Positions 1 to 8,779 of a stretch of 64,000 nt of DNA are shown piece by piece. Source of the stretch: Brevundimonas sp. (lineage in GTDB: Bacteria > Pseudomonadota > Alphaproteobacteria > Caulobacterales > Caulobacteraceae); contig JACVCC010000001.1 of assembly GCA_016742215.1 (NCBI GenBank), forward strand, positions 310,001-374,000. The letters are read 5' to 3'. The translations under genes were made by a program, and so were the position numbers. Below the pieces are notes generated by a model. The model made no database searches. It saw nothing but the letters and a program-made list of their open reading frames with translations, and was not told the DNA's origin. The number at the start of each line of letters is the position of its first letter. Within the stretch, counting starts at the first letter, position 1.

Positions 1-705
1 CAGCTGAAGCAGGCCCGCGCCGATGGCGCCCGCGAGATCGTCATCGCGACCGACGGCGCCTTCTCGATGGACGGCTATATCGCGAAGCTGAAGGACATCC
101 GGGCGCTGGCCGACAAATACAACGCCCTGATCATGGTCGACGACTGCCACGCCACGGGCTTCCTTGGCCCTCAGGGCCGCGGCTCCTATGCACACCACGG
201 CGTCGAGGTCGACTTCGTCACCGGCACCTTCGGCAAGGCGCTGGGCGGGGCCATGGGCGGCTTCATCTGCGCCAAGGCGAACGTCGTCGCCCTGCTGAAG
301 CAGCGCGCTCGCCCCTACCTGTTCTCGAACGCCCTCTCGCCGGCCGTCTGCGGCTCGTCGCTGGAGGCCATCCGCATCGCCGCCGGCAGCGAGGGCGACG
401 CCCTGCGCACCCAGCTGTTCTCCAACGCCGCCCGCTATCGCGCGGCGATGACCGAGACCGGCTTCAACCTGCTGCCGGGCGAGCACCCGATCATCCCGGT
501 GATGCTGGGCGACGCCAAGCTGGCGCAGGAGATGGCGGCCCGCATGCTGGAGCTGGGCGTCTACGTCATCGGCTTCAGCTTCCCGGTGGTTCCGCGCGGC
601 CAGGCCCGCATCCGCACGCAGATGTCGGCCGCGCACACCTTTGAACAGATTGATCAAACGGTCGCGGCATTCACGACGGCCGGCAAGGAACTGGGAGTGA
701 TCTGA
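1..705 (+). CDS. kbl: 2-amino-3-ketobutyrate CoA ligase, 3' part (5' end outside window)
   Basis: This is the C-terminal part of a PLP-dependent alpha-oxoamine synthase; the frame is open from base 1. It cleaves 2-amino-3-ketobutyrate with CoA to glycine and acetyl-CoA, the second step of threonine catabolism. Visible landmarks are DDCHATGF, which carries the PLP-contacting Asp and His, and GTFGKALGGA, which carries the Schiff-base lysine. Its stop codon overlaps the ATG of tdh by one base (TGATG), so the two are translationally coupled. The pairing with tdh separates this from other family members such as ALA synthase or KAPA synthase. Confidence 0.95.
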   Translation, partial: QLKQARADGAREIVIATDGAFSMDGYIAKLKDIRALADKYNALIMVDDCHATGFLGPQGRGSYAHHGVEVDFVTGTFGKALGGAMGGFICAKANVVALLKQRARPYLFSNALSPAVCGSSLEAIRIAAGSEGDALRTQLFSNAARYRAAMTETGFNLLPGEHPIIPVMLGDAKLAQEMAARMLELGVYVIGFSFPVVPRGQARIRTQMSAAHTFEQIDQTVAAFTTAGKELGVI

Positions 706-1757
706 TGACCGACACCATGAAGGCCCTCGCCAAGACAAAACCCGAGGTCGGCCTTGAGTTGATCGACGCCCCGATCCCGACGCCGGGCGACGAGGACGTG
801 CTGATCAAGGTCAAGCGCACCGCTGTCTGCGGCACCGATATCCACATCTGGAACTGGGACGAGTGGTCCCAGAAGAACGTCCCGGTGCCGATGATCACCG
901 GCCACGAATTCTCGGGCGAGATCGTCGCCATCGGCAAGGACGTCGACCGTCGGCTGAAGCTGGGCCAGCGCGTGTCGGCCGAGGGGCATGTCATCGACCT
1001 GAACTCGGAAGCCGCCCGCGCCGGCCACTTCCATCTGGATCCGGACACCCGCGGCATCGGCGTGAACCGCCAGGGCGCCTTCGCCGAGTACGTTGTGGCG
1101 CCGGCCTTCAACGTCATCGAGCTGCCGGACGACGTGCCCTATGAGATCGGTTCGATCCTCGATCCGTTCGGCAACGCCGTGCACACCGCACAGCAGTTCG
1201 ACCTGCTGGGCGAGGATGTCATCGTCACCGGCGCCGGACCGATCGGCATGATGGCCGCCGCGGTCGCGCGCCACGCCGGCGCGCGGACGGTGGTCCTGAC
1301 CGACATCAACGACTTCCGCCTCGAGTTGGCCCAGAAGGTCGCCCCGGGCGTGCGCACGGTGAACACCACCAAGGAAGACCTGCGCGACGTCATGCACGAG
1401 CTGGGCCTCAAGGTCGGCTTCGACGTGGCGCTGGAGATGTCCGGCTCGCCCATCGCGTTCAAACAGTGCGTCGACACCCTGATCATGGGCGGCGGCATGG
1501 CCTTGCTGGGCATCCCGTCCAAGCCGATGGAAACCGACTGGGGCCAGATCATCCTCAAGGCGCTGACCATCAAGGGCGTCTACGGCCGCGAGATGTTCAC
1601 CACCTGGCGCAAGATGCTGGGCCTGCTGAAGGCCGGTCTGGACCTGCAGCCGCTGATCACCCACCAGATGGGCTACGAACAGTACCGCGAGGGCTTCGAG
1701 GCCATGCGGTCGGGCCAGTCGGGCAAGGTCGTGCTCAACTGGGACAAGGCGGCCTGA
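705..1757 (+). CDS. tdh: L-threonine 3-dehydrogenase
   Basis: A 350-residue zinc-dependent medium-chain dehydrogenase that oxidises L-threonine to 2-amino-3-ketobutyrate with NAD+, feeding Kbl. Catalytic-zinc ligands are visible at Cys42 (VCGTD) and His67-Glu68 (TGHEF), and the nucleotide-binding GAGPIG motif is intact. The family-specific stretch GIGVNRQGAFAEYVV follows. Oddity: where the E. coli enzyme carries four structural-zinc cysteines (after GEGH), this protein has the same-length segment with Asp, Ser, Ala and Asp instead, so the structural zinc site appears absent. It is co-translated with kbl. Confidence 0.95.
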   Translation: MTDTMKALAKTKPEVGLELIDAPIPTPGDEDVLIKVKRTAVCGTDIHIWNWDEWSQKNVPVPMITGHEFSGEIVAIGKDVDRRLKLGQRVSAEGHVIDLNSEAARAGHFHLDPDTRGIGVNRQGAFAEYVVAPAFNVIELPDDVPYEIGSILDPFGNAVHTAQQFDLLGEDVIVTGAGPIGMMAAAVARHAGARTVVLTDINDFRLELAQKVAPGVRTVNTTKEDLRDVMHELGLKVGFDVALEMSGSPIAFKQCVDTLIMGGGMALLGIPSKPMETDWGQIILKALTIKGVYGREMFTTWRKMLGLLKAGLDLQPLITHQMGYEQYREGFEAMRSGQSGKVVLNWDKAA

Positions 1758-1770
1758 CAGGAACACACTG

Positions 1771-2229
1771 ATGGTGGCGTCAGGGGAAGCGGTCCTCGCC
1801 TTTCTGCAAGGTGTGGGAGCGGACGCACGGGGGCGGACGCTGTTCGACGTGTTGGGCTTCAGCGATGACACGCTGGAGCGCACCCACGACTACATCCAGT
1901 GGCTGTTCCCGCTGACGGAGCCGTCGCAGGCTGTGCCGGATGCCCCGGTGCTGACCGCGGCGGACGTCGAGGCGATCCAAAGGTCGAGCATGGCCATGGT
2001 CGCGCTGTCGGCGGCGGCCGACCGCATGATGGCCTTCTACAACCGGACCAATCACTGGATGGGGCCGGCGGATCACAACCACCTGAGGATCACCCGGATC
2101 ATCAAATCCCTGCGCCTGCTGCGTGGCGAGGCGGACGCGGATCAGTTCCGCGACCTGATCCTCCAGCGGGTCAAGGACCGGCGCGCTCCGGTCAGCGCTC
2201 GCGCCAGAGGCTACTGGATGACCGCCTGA
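1771..2229 (+). CDS. OGFr N-terminal-domain-like protein
   Basis: A 152-residue soluble protein with no signal peptide. The stretch around residues 15-65 (GRTLFDVL, LERTHDYIQWLFPL, DAPVLT) matches my memory of the conserved region of the opioid growth factor receptor family, which also occurs in bacteria with no known function. It begins 13 bases after tdh on the same strand and is probably in the same transcript. The family call rests on pattern recognition; no biochemical role can be assigned. Whether it has anything to do with threonine catabolism is unknown. Confidence 0.7.
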   Translation: MVASGEAVLAFLQGVGADARGRTLFDVLGFSDDTLERTHDYIQWLFPLTEPSQAVPDAPVLTAADVEAIQRSSMAMVALSAAADRMMAFYNRTNHWMGPADHNHLRITRIIKSLRLLRGEADADQFRDLILQRVKDRRAPVSARARGYWMTA

Positions 2230-2232
2230 GGA

Positions 2233-3228
2233 TCAGGCCAGCGCCTTGATCAGGGTCGGCTCGAACCGGTCGGCGTCCGGCCCCGGAAAGTCGGTGGCCA
2301 GGGCGCCGCTCTCATAAAGCTCGAACACCTTCGGATGGACATAGGACGACCGGCAGACGGTCGGTGTATTGCCCAGAAGTCCCGCGACCGCCTTCACGCA
2401 GACGGTGATCTTGCGCTTCGCATCCGTCGACGACGTCGGTGGTTCGACTTCCCGCAGCGCGCGCGCCGCCGAGACCGTACCGGCCCAGGTGCGGAAATCC
2501 TTGGCCGAGAAATCCTCGCCCATGGCCTCGCGGATGTAGGCGTTCACGTCATCCGAGCCGATGGCGCACAGGTCGCCGTCGGCGTCGCGATATTTGAACA
2601 GCTGCTGGCCCGGCAGTTCGCGCAGCGAGCGGATCACCGTGGCGAGGCGACGGTCGCGGATGCGCACCTCATGCTCGACCCCGCTCTTGCCCTTGAAGGC
2701 GAAGGTCAGGGAAGTCCCGTCAACGTCCAGATGCCGCTTGTTCAGGGTGGTCAGGCCATAGGAGCGGTTCTGCCGGGCGTACTGCGCATTGCCGACACGG
2801 ATCAGGGTGATCTCCAGCAGCCGGACGGCCGTGGCCAGCACCTTGTCACGGCTCACGCCGCGCTTGTTCAGATCCGCATCAATCCGCTTGCGCAGCTTCG
2901 GGAGTCCCTTCGCAAAGGCAGGCAGGCGCTCGAACTTGGTCTCGGACGCGTGGCGGCTCCAGTCAGCGTGATAGCGGTACTGCTTGCGGCCTTTCGCATC
3001 CCGTCCGGTCGCCTGGATGTGGCCGGTGGCGCGGGGGCAGATCCAGACGTCGGTCCAGGCGGGCGGAATGGCCAGCATGCGGATGCGGGCCAGCACCTTC
3101 TCGTCCCTGATCAGGTCGCCCTTGCGGTCGTGATAGCTGAACCCCTTGCCCGACGCCGTGCGGGTCAGGCCGGGCGACTCATCGCTGCAGTAGGTCAGTC
3201 CCTCGGGCACGATGTCGGTGGAAGTCAT
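2233..3228 (-). CDS. DNA topoisomerase IB (poxvirus/eukaryotic type)
   Basis: A type IB topoisomerase that relaxes supercoils through a 3'-phosphotyrosyl intermediate. The start was moved inside the 361-codon track ORF to the ATG at 3228 (MTSTDIVPEGL), because the upstream codons overlap rlmJ's leader and look non-coding, leaving 331 residues, which fits bacterial TopIB. The N-terminal domain contains WTDVWICP and the sequence GHIQATGRDAKGRKQYRYH. The catalytic tyrosine lies in SSYVHP near residue 296. It ends 3 bases after the OGFr-like gene on the opposite strand (tail to tail). Confidence 0.93.
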   Translation of the reverse strand: MTSTDIVPEGLTYCSDESPGLTRTASGKGFSYHDRKGDLIRDEKVLARIRMLAIPPAWTDVWICPRATGHIQATGRDAKGRKQYRYHADWSRHASETKFERLPAFAKGLPKLRKRIDADLNKRGVSRDKVLATAVRLLEITLIRVGNAQYARQNRSYGLTTLNKRHLDVDGTSLTFAFKGKSGVEHEVRIRDRRLATVIRSLRELPGQQLFKYRDADGDLCAIGSDDVNAYIREAMGEDFSAKDFRTWAGTVSAARALREVEPPTSSTDAKRKITVCVKAVAGLLGNTPTVCRSSYVHPKVFELYESGALATDFPGPDADRFEPTLIKALA

Positions 3229-3316
3229 GGTCGTCCTGCACAGCGCGCAGGGCCAACACCCGTCGTTGGTCGCCGGTTCCTCTTGACCGCGGGCGCGTGG
3301 AGGGGGAGGCAGGCGC

Positions 3317-4135
3317 ATGAACTACCGCCACAGCTTCCACGCCGGCAATTTCGCCGATCTGGTCAAGCACGCTTTCGTGCTCTGGCTTCTGGAACGGCGT
3401 CAGGCCGCAGGTCCGGTGACCGTGATCGACACCCACGCCGGAGCCGGGGTCTATGACCTGACCGGCGATGCGGCGCGGTCGAAGGAGGCCGAGGCCGGCA
3501 TCGCGCGCCTGATGGCAGCCGAGACCCGTCCGCCATTGATCGAGGCGCTGGCGGTGGAGGTCGCGAGCCTGAACCCTCACGGCGGAGTGACCCTGTATCC
3601 CGGCTCGCCGCTGCTGGTCTCCGGACGGCTGCGAAAGGACGACCGCTACATCGGTTTCGAGCTGAACCCGCCGGTGCTGGAGCTGCTCACGGGCGCCCTT
3701 GAGCCCTTCGCCCAATCCACGGGACGCGGCGGCGACGGTTATGATCAGGCGAAAGCGGAAGCGGCCCGCTCATCGGCCGCCTTTGTGCTGATCGACCCGC
3801 CGTTCGAGAAGCCGGACGACTATCTGCGCGCCGCCGATACCGCCGCGGCGATCGTGAAAGCCGACCCGCGCGCCATGGTCGCGATCTGGACTCCGCTCAA
3901 GGACTTGGAGACGTTTGACGGCTTCCTGCGCCGCCTGCAGCAGTCAGGCGCGCAGAATGTGCTGGTCGCCGAAGCGCGACTGCGACCGCTGACCAATCCG
4001 ATGAAGATGAACGGTTGCGCGATGGTGGTGCTGCAGCCGCCTGCCGGGGCGGAGACGGCCGCGCGCGAGATATGCGGCTGGGTGGCGGAGACCCTGGGCG
4101 ACTCCGGCGCGAAGGCCGAGGTCTGGACCGCTTAA
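3317..4135 (+). CDS. rlmJ: 23S rRNA (adenine-2030-N6)-methyltransferase RlmJ
   Basis: 272 residues beginning MNYRHSFHAGNFADLVKH, the hallmark N-terminus of RlmJ. The SAM-dependent enzyme methylates A2030 of 23S rRNA on free rRNA. The amino-methylase motif DPPF is at residues 160-163, and the SAM-binding region DTHAGAGVYDL is near residue 38. It is divergent from topoisomerase IB. Its stop codon overlaps by four bases the stop of the convergent monooxygenase-fold gene. Confidence 0.95.
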   Translation: MNYRHSFHAGNFADLVKHAFVLWLLERRQAAGPVTVIDTHAGAGVYDLTGDAARSKEAEAGIARLMAAETRPPLIEALAVEVASLNPHGGVTLYPGSPLLVSGRLRKDDRYIGFELNPPVLELLTGALEPFAQSTGRGGDGYDQAKAEAARSSAAFVLIDPPFEKPDDYLRAADTAAAIVKADPRAMVAIWTPLKDLETFDGFLRRLQQSGAQNVLVAEARLRPLTNPMKMNGCAMVVLQPPAGAETAAREICGWVAETLGDSGAKAEVWTA

Positions 4136-4437
4136 TCGATCACTTCGCCGGGTTCGTACAGGTGAGGCTCGAAGGTCGCGATGGCCAGGATCGGCTCCAT
4201 CGCGCCGGCGACCGAGGGATGGCGCGCCATGGCCTTCCATTCCTCCTTCGAGCGCCAGACGGCGTGAACGGCGGCGACCCGACCATTCAGTCCCCGATGG
4301 ACGTTGGCGGAAATGAAGCCGTCCAGCTCGCGCTGGGCCCGCACCATGGCGGTCAGATGATCCATCAGCGTCGCCTGTCGCTCCGGCTCGCAGCGATAGA
4401 CGTTGATCAGAACCACGGGATCGGCGTCGTCGGACAT
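4132..4437 (-). CDS. Antibiotic biosynthesis monooxygenase (ABM)-fold protein
   Basis: A 101-residue single-domain protein. The start was placed at the internal ATG (MSDDADPVVLINVY), since the upstream part of the track ORF is Arg-rich shadow sequence that antisenses the neighbouring promoter. The pattern of a short beta strand, a helix (RQATLMDHLTAMVRAQRELDGFISANVH) and the later VWRSKEEWKAMARHP segment is typical of the dimeric ferredoxin-like ABM fold. Such proteins are often quinol or heme-type monooxygenases, but no substrate can be named. It is monocistronic and convergent with rlmJ. Confidence 0.75.
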   Translation of the reverse strand: MSDDADPVVLINVYRCEPERQATLMDHLTAMVRAQRELDGFISANVHRGLNGRVAAVHAVWRSKEEWKAMARHPSVAGAMEPILAIATFEPHLYEPGEVID

Positions 4438-4508
4438 GGCCCGGCGTCTAGCCCAACGGTCTTCCGTTGTCTTGCGCCGAGCGCCATATCGGTAACGAAG
4501 GAGACAAG

Positions 4509-5198
4509 ATGACCCACGTTGCCATTCTGAAGACCGGCGCGCCGCCGCCTGCGCTGGAATCCCACCATGGCGACTATCCCGCCATGTTCCGGGCGATCCT
4601 CGGCGACGGGGTTGAGGCGACGACATTCGATTTCCAGTCGGGCGAGTGGCCTGATCCCGATGCGTTCGACGCCGCGATCATTACCGGGTCCGCCGCGGGC
4701 GTCTATGAAGGTGATCCGTGGATCAGTGACCTGCTGGACTGGATCCGGGCGGCGAAGGGACGATTGAAACTGGTGGGCATCTGCTTCGGCCATCAGGCGA
4801 TGGCCCAGGCGCTCGGCGGTCTGGTCGAGAAGTCAGACAAGGGCTGGGGCGTCGGGCTTCACGCGTACGAAATGCAATCGACCGAGTCGTGGATGACGCC
4901 GACCGCCCGAACAATCTCGATCCCTGTCTCGCATCAGGACCAGGTCGTCGTGCCTCCTCCGGGCAGCCGGATCCTCGCCGGCAGCGCCTTCGCTCCCAAT
5001 GGTGCGCTGGCATGGGACGACGACGCCATCAGCTTCCAGTGCCATCCGGAGTTCACGCCGGAGTATGCCGCTGATCTGACGGCCGGGCGACGCGGAAGGA
5101 TTGACGGAGAACTGGTCGATCAGGCGCTGGCCAGTCTGAAGCAAACGAACGATCGGGCGCTTGTTTCGCAATGGATCAGAAATTTCATTTCCTCCTAG
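4509..5198 (+). CDS. Class I glutamine amidotransferase-like protein
   Basis: 229 residues from the ATG preceded by a good ribosome site (aaggagac). It is a stand-alone GATase1 domain related to the GMP-synthase glutaminase subunit. The nucleophile elbow GICFGHQ has Cys92, and the His179/Glu181 pair is in QCHPEF, so the Cys-His-Glu triad is complete. Proteins of this kind act on gamma-glutamyl compounds or serve as uncharacterised amidotransferases. No synthetase partner is adjacent, so the substrate is unknown. It is followed by the hybrid kinase on the same strand after 86 bases. Confidence 0.85.
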   Translation: MTHVAILKTGAPPPALESHHGDYPAMFRAILGDGVEATTFDFQSGEWPDPDAFDAAIITGSAAGVYEGDPWISDLLDWIRAAKGRLKLVGICFGHQAMAQALGGLVEKSDKGWGVGLHAYEMQSTESWMTPTARTISIPVSHQDQVVVPPPGSRILAGSAFAPNGALAWDDDAISFQCHPEFTPEYAADLTAGRRGRIDGELVDQALASLKQTNDRALVSQWIRNFISS

Positions 5199-5284
5199 AG
5201 TTCAGGTCGCTGCGTTCGACGAGCGTCGCTAAGCCTTGTGCAACTTCTGGCGTGTAGGGATCGAATCCTCACGTCGGGTTCTGC

Positions 5285-7780
5285 ATGACACTCAGCCGTT
5301 TTGTTCTGGCGCTTACCGCCGTCGTTGCATTGCTTGCCTCGTCGTCGTTCGTCGTCGCCCAACCCCTGATCAACGCCCGCGACGGCGAGGCCGACAGCCT
5401 GGCGCGTTTCGTCGAGCGCCGTGCCGGGCACACCAGCTTTGCGGCCCTCGACGCCTTCGGTCGGGATGCGATGACCCGTCAGGACCGCGAAGGCCTGAAC
5501 CGGCTGTATCACGTCACCTGGACCATCCTGAACCAGGGCGAGTTCGAGCAGGCGGAGGTCTGGAACCGGCGTCTGGAGACGGCCGCCCGCCGTCAGGGTG
5601 ACACCCGGTATATCGATATCGCGCATCTGAATGCGCTGACCATTCGGTACGACCGGGGCGAGGCCGGCGTCGCCGGCGAAATGGACCGCATGGCCCGGAG
5701 CGGCCGCGACTGGTTCGTGCGCGCCCATGCGACGCGCCTGACGGCCCTGACCCTGATGGATGCCGGAAGCGTGGGCGAGGGGCTGGAGCGCCTCGCCGTG
5801 GCCGAGGCTGACATCCCGGTCGACGATCCATTCGCCAACACTGCCCAGGCCGGCATCTGGGAGGTCGTCGGCATGGGTCTGAAGGACCTGAACGACGTTG
5901 AGGGCGCCGCCGCTGCGTTCCGAAAATTCGAGGTCGAGTACTCCAACCCGGCCTACCCCCGTCCGGATTTCGACAGCCTGTACAACATGACGAAGATGGC
6001 GGCGGAGGTCGGCGACCTGGATCGCGCGGCGCGTTTCGCCGCTGCCCACCACCGTCTCGCCATCCGCGCGGACCTGCCGACGCTGCGCATCTACGACGCC
6101 AGCCTGTGCGCCATGGTCGCGAGCGCCCGCAGCGCGCCCCGCGACGTCCTGGCCTGTCTGGCTCCCTATGGTGAAGACCTTGGCGAGGCCGCCTTCCTGT
6201 CGCTCGACGCCCTGCCGCTGCGCGCGATCGCGCGCGCCCAGACCGGCGATGCGGTCGGTGCGCGTCGGGACCTGAACAAGCTTCGCGCCATCGCGACGGA
6301 CACCGGGGTCGGATCGGATGTCGCCCATGTCGAGGCGGAAGTTCTGTTCGCTGAAGGCCGCACCGCCGAGGGCTATCGTCTCCTGCGGTCCTATATGCAG
6401 AGCAGCGAAACCGCGGCGGCCCTGAGCTTCAGCTCGGGCATCCACCAGGTGACCGGGAACATGCAGCAGCAACTGGCCGAGCGCCGCGAGCAGCTGGAAA
6501 CCGCCCGCTCCAATACACACCTTCAGCAACTGGTGCTGGCGATCGCCATCGTCTTCCTGTCGTCCGCGATCGGCGTGATGATCTGGCAGTGGCGCCAGGC
6601 CGGCCAGCTCCGTATCGCCCGTCGCCGCGCCGAGGACGCCAACCGCGCCAAGAGCGAGTTTCTCGCCAATATGAGTCATGAGATCCGCACGCCGCTGAAC
6701 GGCGTGGTCTCCATGGCCGACGCGCTCGCCCGCCGCGATCTCGACCCGCAAGAGCGGGAGATGGTCGAGCTGATCTGCTCGTCCGGCGAGACGCTGGAAC
6801 GCCTTCTGTCCGACATTCTGGACAGTGCGAAGATCGAGTCCGGTCAGGTGACGATCGAGCCGACGGTCTTTGATCTGAAGCATGGGGTCGGTGACGTCGC
6901 CCTGCTCTGGCGCGCCAAGGCCGAGGACAAGGGCGTCGCCCTGACCTTCGATTTCGACGCCAGTCTGCCGAAGTTCGTCGAGGGCGATGCGGTGCGCCTG
7001 CGGCAGGTCCTGACGAATCTCGTCAGCAACGCCCTGAAGTTCACGGCCGAGGGCACCGTCGCGATCAGCGTCGGCGCCGCGGGCGAAGACCGCGTCGCCT
7101 TCCGTGTCACGGACACAGGCGTCGGCTTCGACGGAGATCAGAAGTCGCGCATCTTCCACCGCTTCCAGCAGGCCGACGGGTCAATCACCCGACGCTACGG
7201 CGGCACAGGACTGGGGTTGGCGATTTCCAGTGCGCTGGTCGAGCTGATGGGGGGCACGCTTGAATGCGAGAGCGTGCCGGGCGAGGGCTCCAGCTTCTGG
7301 TTCGATATTCCGCTCCCGAGAGCTGAATCCCCGGTGGCGATCCAGCCGGAAGCGGAGACCTCGGTCGAGGTCGGCGAAGCGCCGCTGCGCATCCTGCTGG
7401 CCGACGATCACCCCGCCAATCGCAAGGTTGTCGAGATCATGCTGGCCGCCACACCTATGGAGCTTGTCACCGTCGAGGACGGCCAGCAGGCGCTGGACGC
7501 CTTTGCCGGCGGCGGCTTCGACCTGGTGCTGATGGACATGCAGATGCCCGTCATGGACGGCCTGACCGCCACACGCGAGATCCGGGCGCTGGAAGAGGCG
7601 AGGGGGCTGGCCCGCACGCCGGTCCTGATGCTGACCGCCAACGCCATGGCCGAACATGTCGAGGCCGGCCGCCTGGCGGGCTCGGATGGTCACCTGACCA
7701 AGCCGATCACCTTGCAGGCCCTGTTCGACGCCATCGGCGCCGCTCTGGAACCGGCCGGAAGGCTGGATCAGGCGGCCTGA
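5285..7780 (+). CDS. Hybrid sensor histidine kinase/response regulator with periplasmic helical-repeat sensor
   Basis: 831 residues. An N-terminal signal/anchor (residues 1-26) is followed by about 390 residues of helical, TPR-like sequence that should be periplasmic. A membrane helix lies near residues 417-437 ([19 protein letters not shown]). The cytoplasmic part has a HisKA domain with phospho-His465 in [12 protein letters not shown], an HATPase domain ([24 protein letters not shown]), and a C-terminal receiver with phospho-acceptor Asp751 in LVLMDMQMP and Lys in TKPI. The signal is unknown and no partner regulator is adjacent. A HPt protein elsewhere is probably needed for output. Confidence 0.93.
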   Translation: MTLSRFVLALTAVVALLASSSFVVAQPLINARDGEADSLARFVERRAGHTSFAALDAFGRDAMTRQDREGLNRLYHVTWTILNQGEFEQAEVWNRRLETAARRQGDTRYIDIAHLNALTIRYDRGEAGVAGEMDRMARSGRDWFVRAHATRLTALTLMDAGSVGEGLERLAVAEADIPVDDPFANTAQAGIWEVVGMGLKDLNDVEGAAAAFRKFEVEYSNPAYPRPDFDSLYNMTKMAAEVGDLDRAARFAAAHHRLAIRADLPTLRIYDASLCAMVASARSAPRDVLACLAPYGEDLGEAAFLSLDALPLRAIARAQTGDAVGARRDLNKLRAIATDTGVGSDVAHVEAEVLFAEGRTAEGYRLLRSYMQSSETAAALSFSSGIHQVTGNMQQQLAERREQLETARSNTHLQQLVLAIAIVFLSSAIGVMIWQWRQAGQLRIARRRAEDANRAKSEFLANMSHEIRTPLNGVVSMADALARRDLDPQEREMVELICSSGETLERLLSDILDSAKIESGQVTIEPTVFDLKHGVGDVALLWRAKAEDKGVALTFDFDASLPKFVEGDAVRLRQVLTNLVSNALKFTAEGTVAISVGAAGEDRVAFRVTDTGVGFDGDQKSRIFHRFQQADGSITRRYGGTGLGLAISSALVELMGGTLECESVPGEGSSFWFDIPLPRAESPVAIQPEAETSVEVGEAPLRILLADDHPANRKVVEIMLAATPMELVTVEDGQQALDAFAGGGFDLVLMDMQMPVMDGLTATREIRALEEARGLARTPVLMLTANAMAEHVEAGRLAGSDGHLTKPITLQALFDAIGAALEPAGRLDQAA

Positions 7781-7784
7781 AGCC

Positions 7785-8660
7785 TCAGGGCCATTTCACC
7801 ACGGGCGGCATCGAGCTGAGGATCGAGTCGACGTTGCCGCCGGTCTTCAGGCCGAACATCGTCCCGCGATCATACAGCAGGTTGAACTCGACGTAGCGGC
7901 CGCGGCGCACCAGTTGCTCCTCGCGCTCTTCCGCCGTCCAGGGTTCGCCCATCCGACCGCGCACGATCCGGGAGTAGACGTCGAGGAAGGTCTCGCCGAC
8001 GCCGCGGGTGAAGGCGAAGTCGCGATCCCAGTCGCCGCTGTCGTGATGGTCGTAGAAGATGCCGCCGGTGCCGCGCGGTTCGTTCCGGTGCGGCAGGAAG
8101 AAGTACTCGTCGCACCACGCCTTGTATTTCGCATGCCAGGCCGGATCGAAGGCGTCGCAAGCCGCTTTCATCGCCGCGTGGAAGGCGAGGGTGTCCGGAT
8201 GGTCGTCCCGGCGATCTGCGTCGAGAACAGGCGTCAGGTCGCCGCCGCCGCCGAACCAGCTCTTCGTCGTGGCGATGAAGCGGGTGTTCATGTGCACCGC
8301 CGGCACGCGCGGACTGACCGGGTGGCAGATCAGGCTGATCCCGGTGGCGAAGAAGCGCGGGTCTTCCTCCGCGCCGGGCACGTTCTTCGCATAGTCGGCC
8401 GGGAAGCTGCCGTGGACGGTCGAGACGTGCACGCCGACCTTCTCGAACAGCCGGCCGTGCATCATGCCCATGACGCCGCCGCCGCCTTCCTTGCGATCCC
8501 ACGGCGTACGCACGAAGCGGCCGGCATCGCCGGGGAACAGGTCGGGCGATGCCTCGTCCTCCAGCGCCTCGAAGCCGGCGTGGATGCGATCGCGCAGTTC
8601 CTCGAACCAGGCGCGGGCCTGCTGTTTCTTCAGGGCGAGGGGATCGGTCTCGGCGGTCAT
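7785..8660 (-). CDS. hemF: Aerobic coproporphyrinogen-III oxidase
   Basis: 291 residues. This oxygen-dependent enzyme decarboxylates coproporphyrinogen III to protoporphyrinogen IX in heme synthesis. Family signatures are visible: [22 protein letters not shown] in the middle, [12 protein letters not shown], and the C-terminal [14 protein letters not shown] followed by [15 protein letters not shown]. Length matches the family. It is convergent with the hybrid kinase (stops 4 bases apart) and divergent from the M19 dipeptidase. No operator was recognised in the 119-base divergent region. Confidence 0.97.
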   Translation of the reverse strand: MTAETDPLALKKQQARAWFEELRDRIHAGFEALEDEASPDLFPGDAGRFVRTPWDRKEGGGGVMGMMHGRLFEKVGVHVSTVHGSFPADYAKNVPGAEEDPRFFATGISLICHPVSPRVPAVHMNTRFIATTKSWFGGGGDLTPVLDADRRDDHPDTLAFHAAMKAACDAFDPAWHAKYKAWCDEYFFLPHRNEPRGTGGIFYDHHDSGDWDRDFAFTRGVGETFLDVYSRIVRGRMGEPWTAEEREEQLVRRGRYVEFNLLYDRGTMFGLKTGGNVDSILSSMPPVVKWP

Positions 8661-8779
8661 GGCCTGCTCCTACCGCGTCCGTCGGTTCGCGAGAAGCGGA
8701 CGAACGGTCCAAGGGGACAGGCGGTCCTTGACCCCCGGTCTGTGCGTGCCAGTGTTCGCGCCGAACCGAGGGAGCCGTC

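Noticed and set aside
654-1883. 409-codon minus-strand ORF opposite tdh
   Set aside because: It is an antisense shadow of tdh in high-GC codon context; His/Asp/Gly/Leu-rich low-complexity translation with no motif.
5195-7159. 654-codon minus-strand ORF opposite the hybrid kinase
   Set aside because: Shadow frame; the plus-strand frame has all kinase motifs and the minus product resembles no protein.
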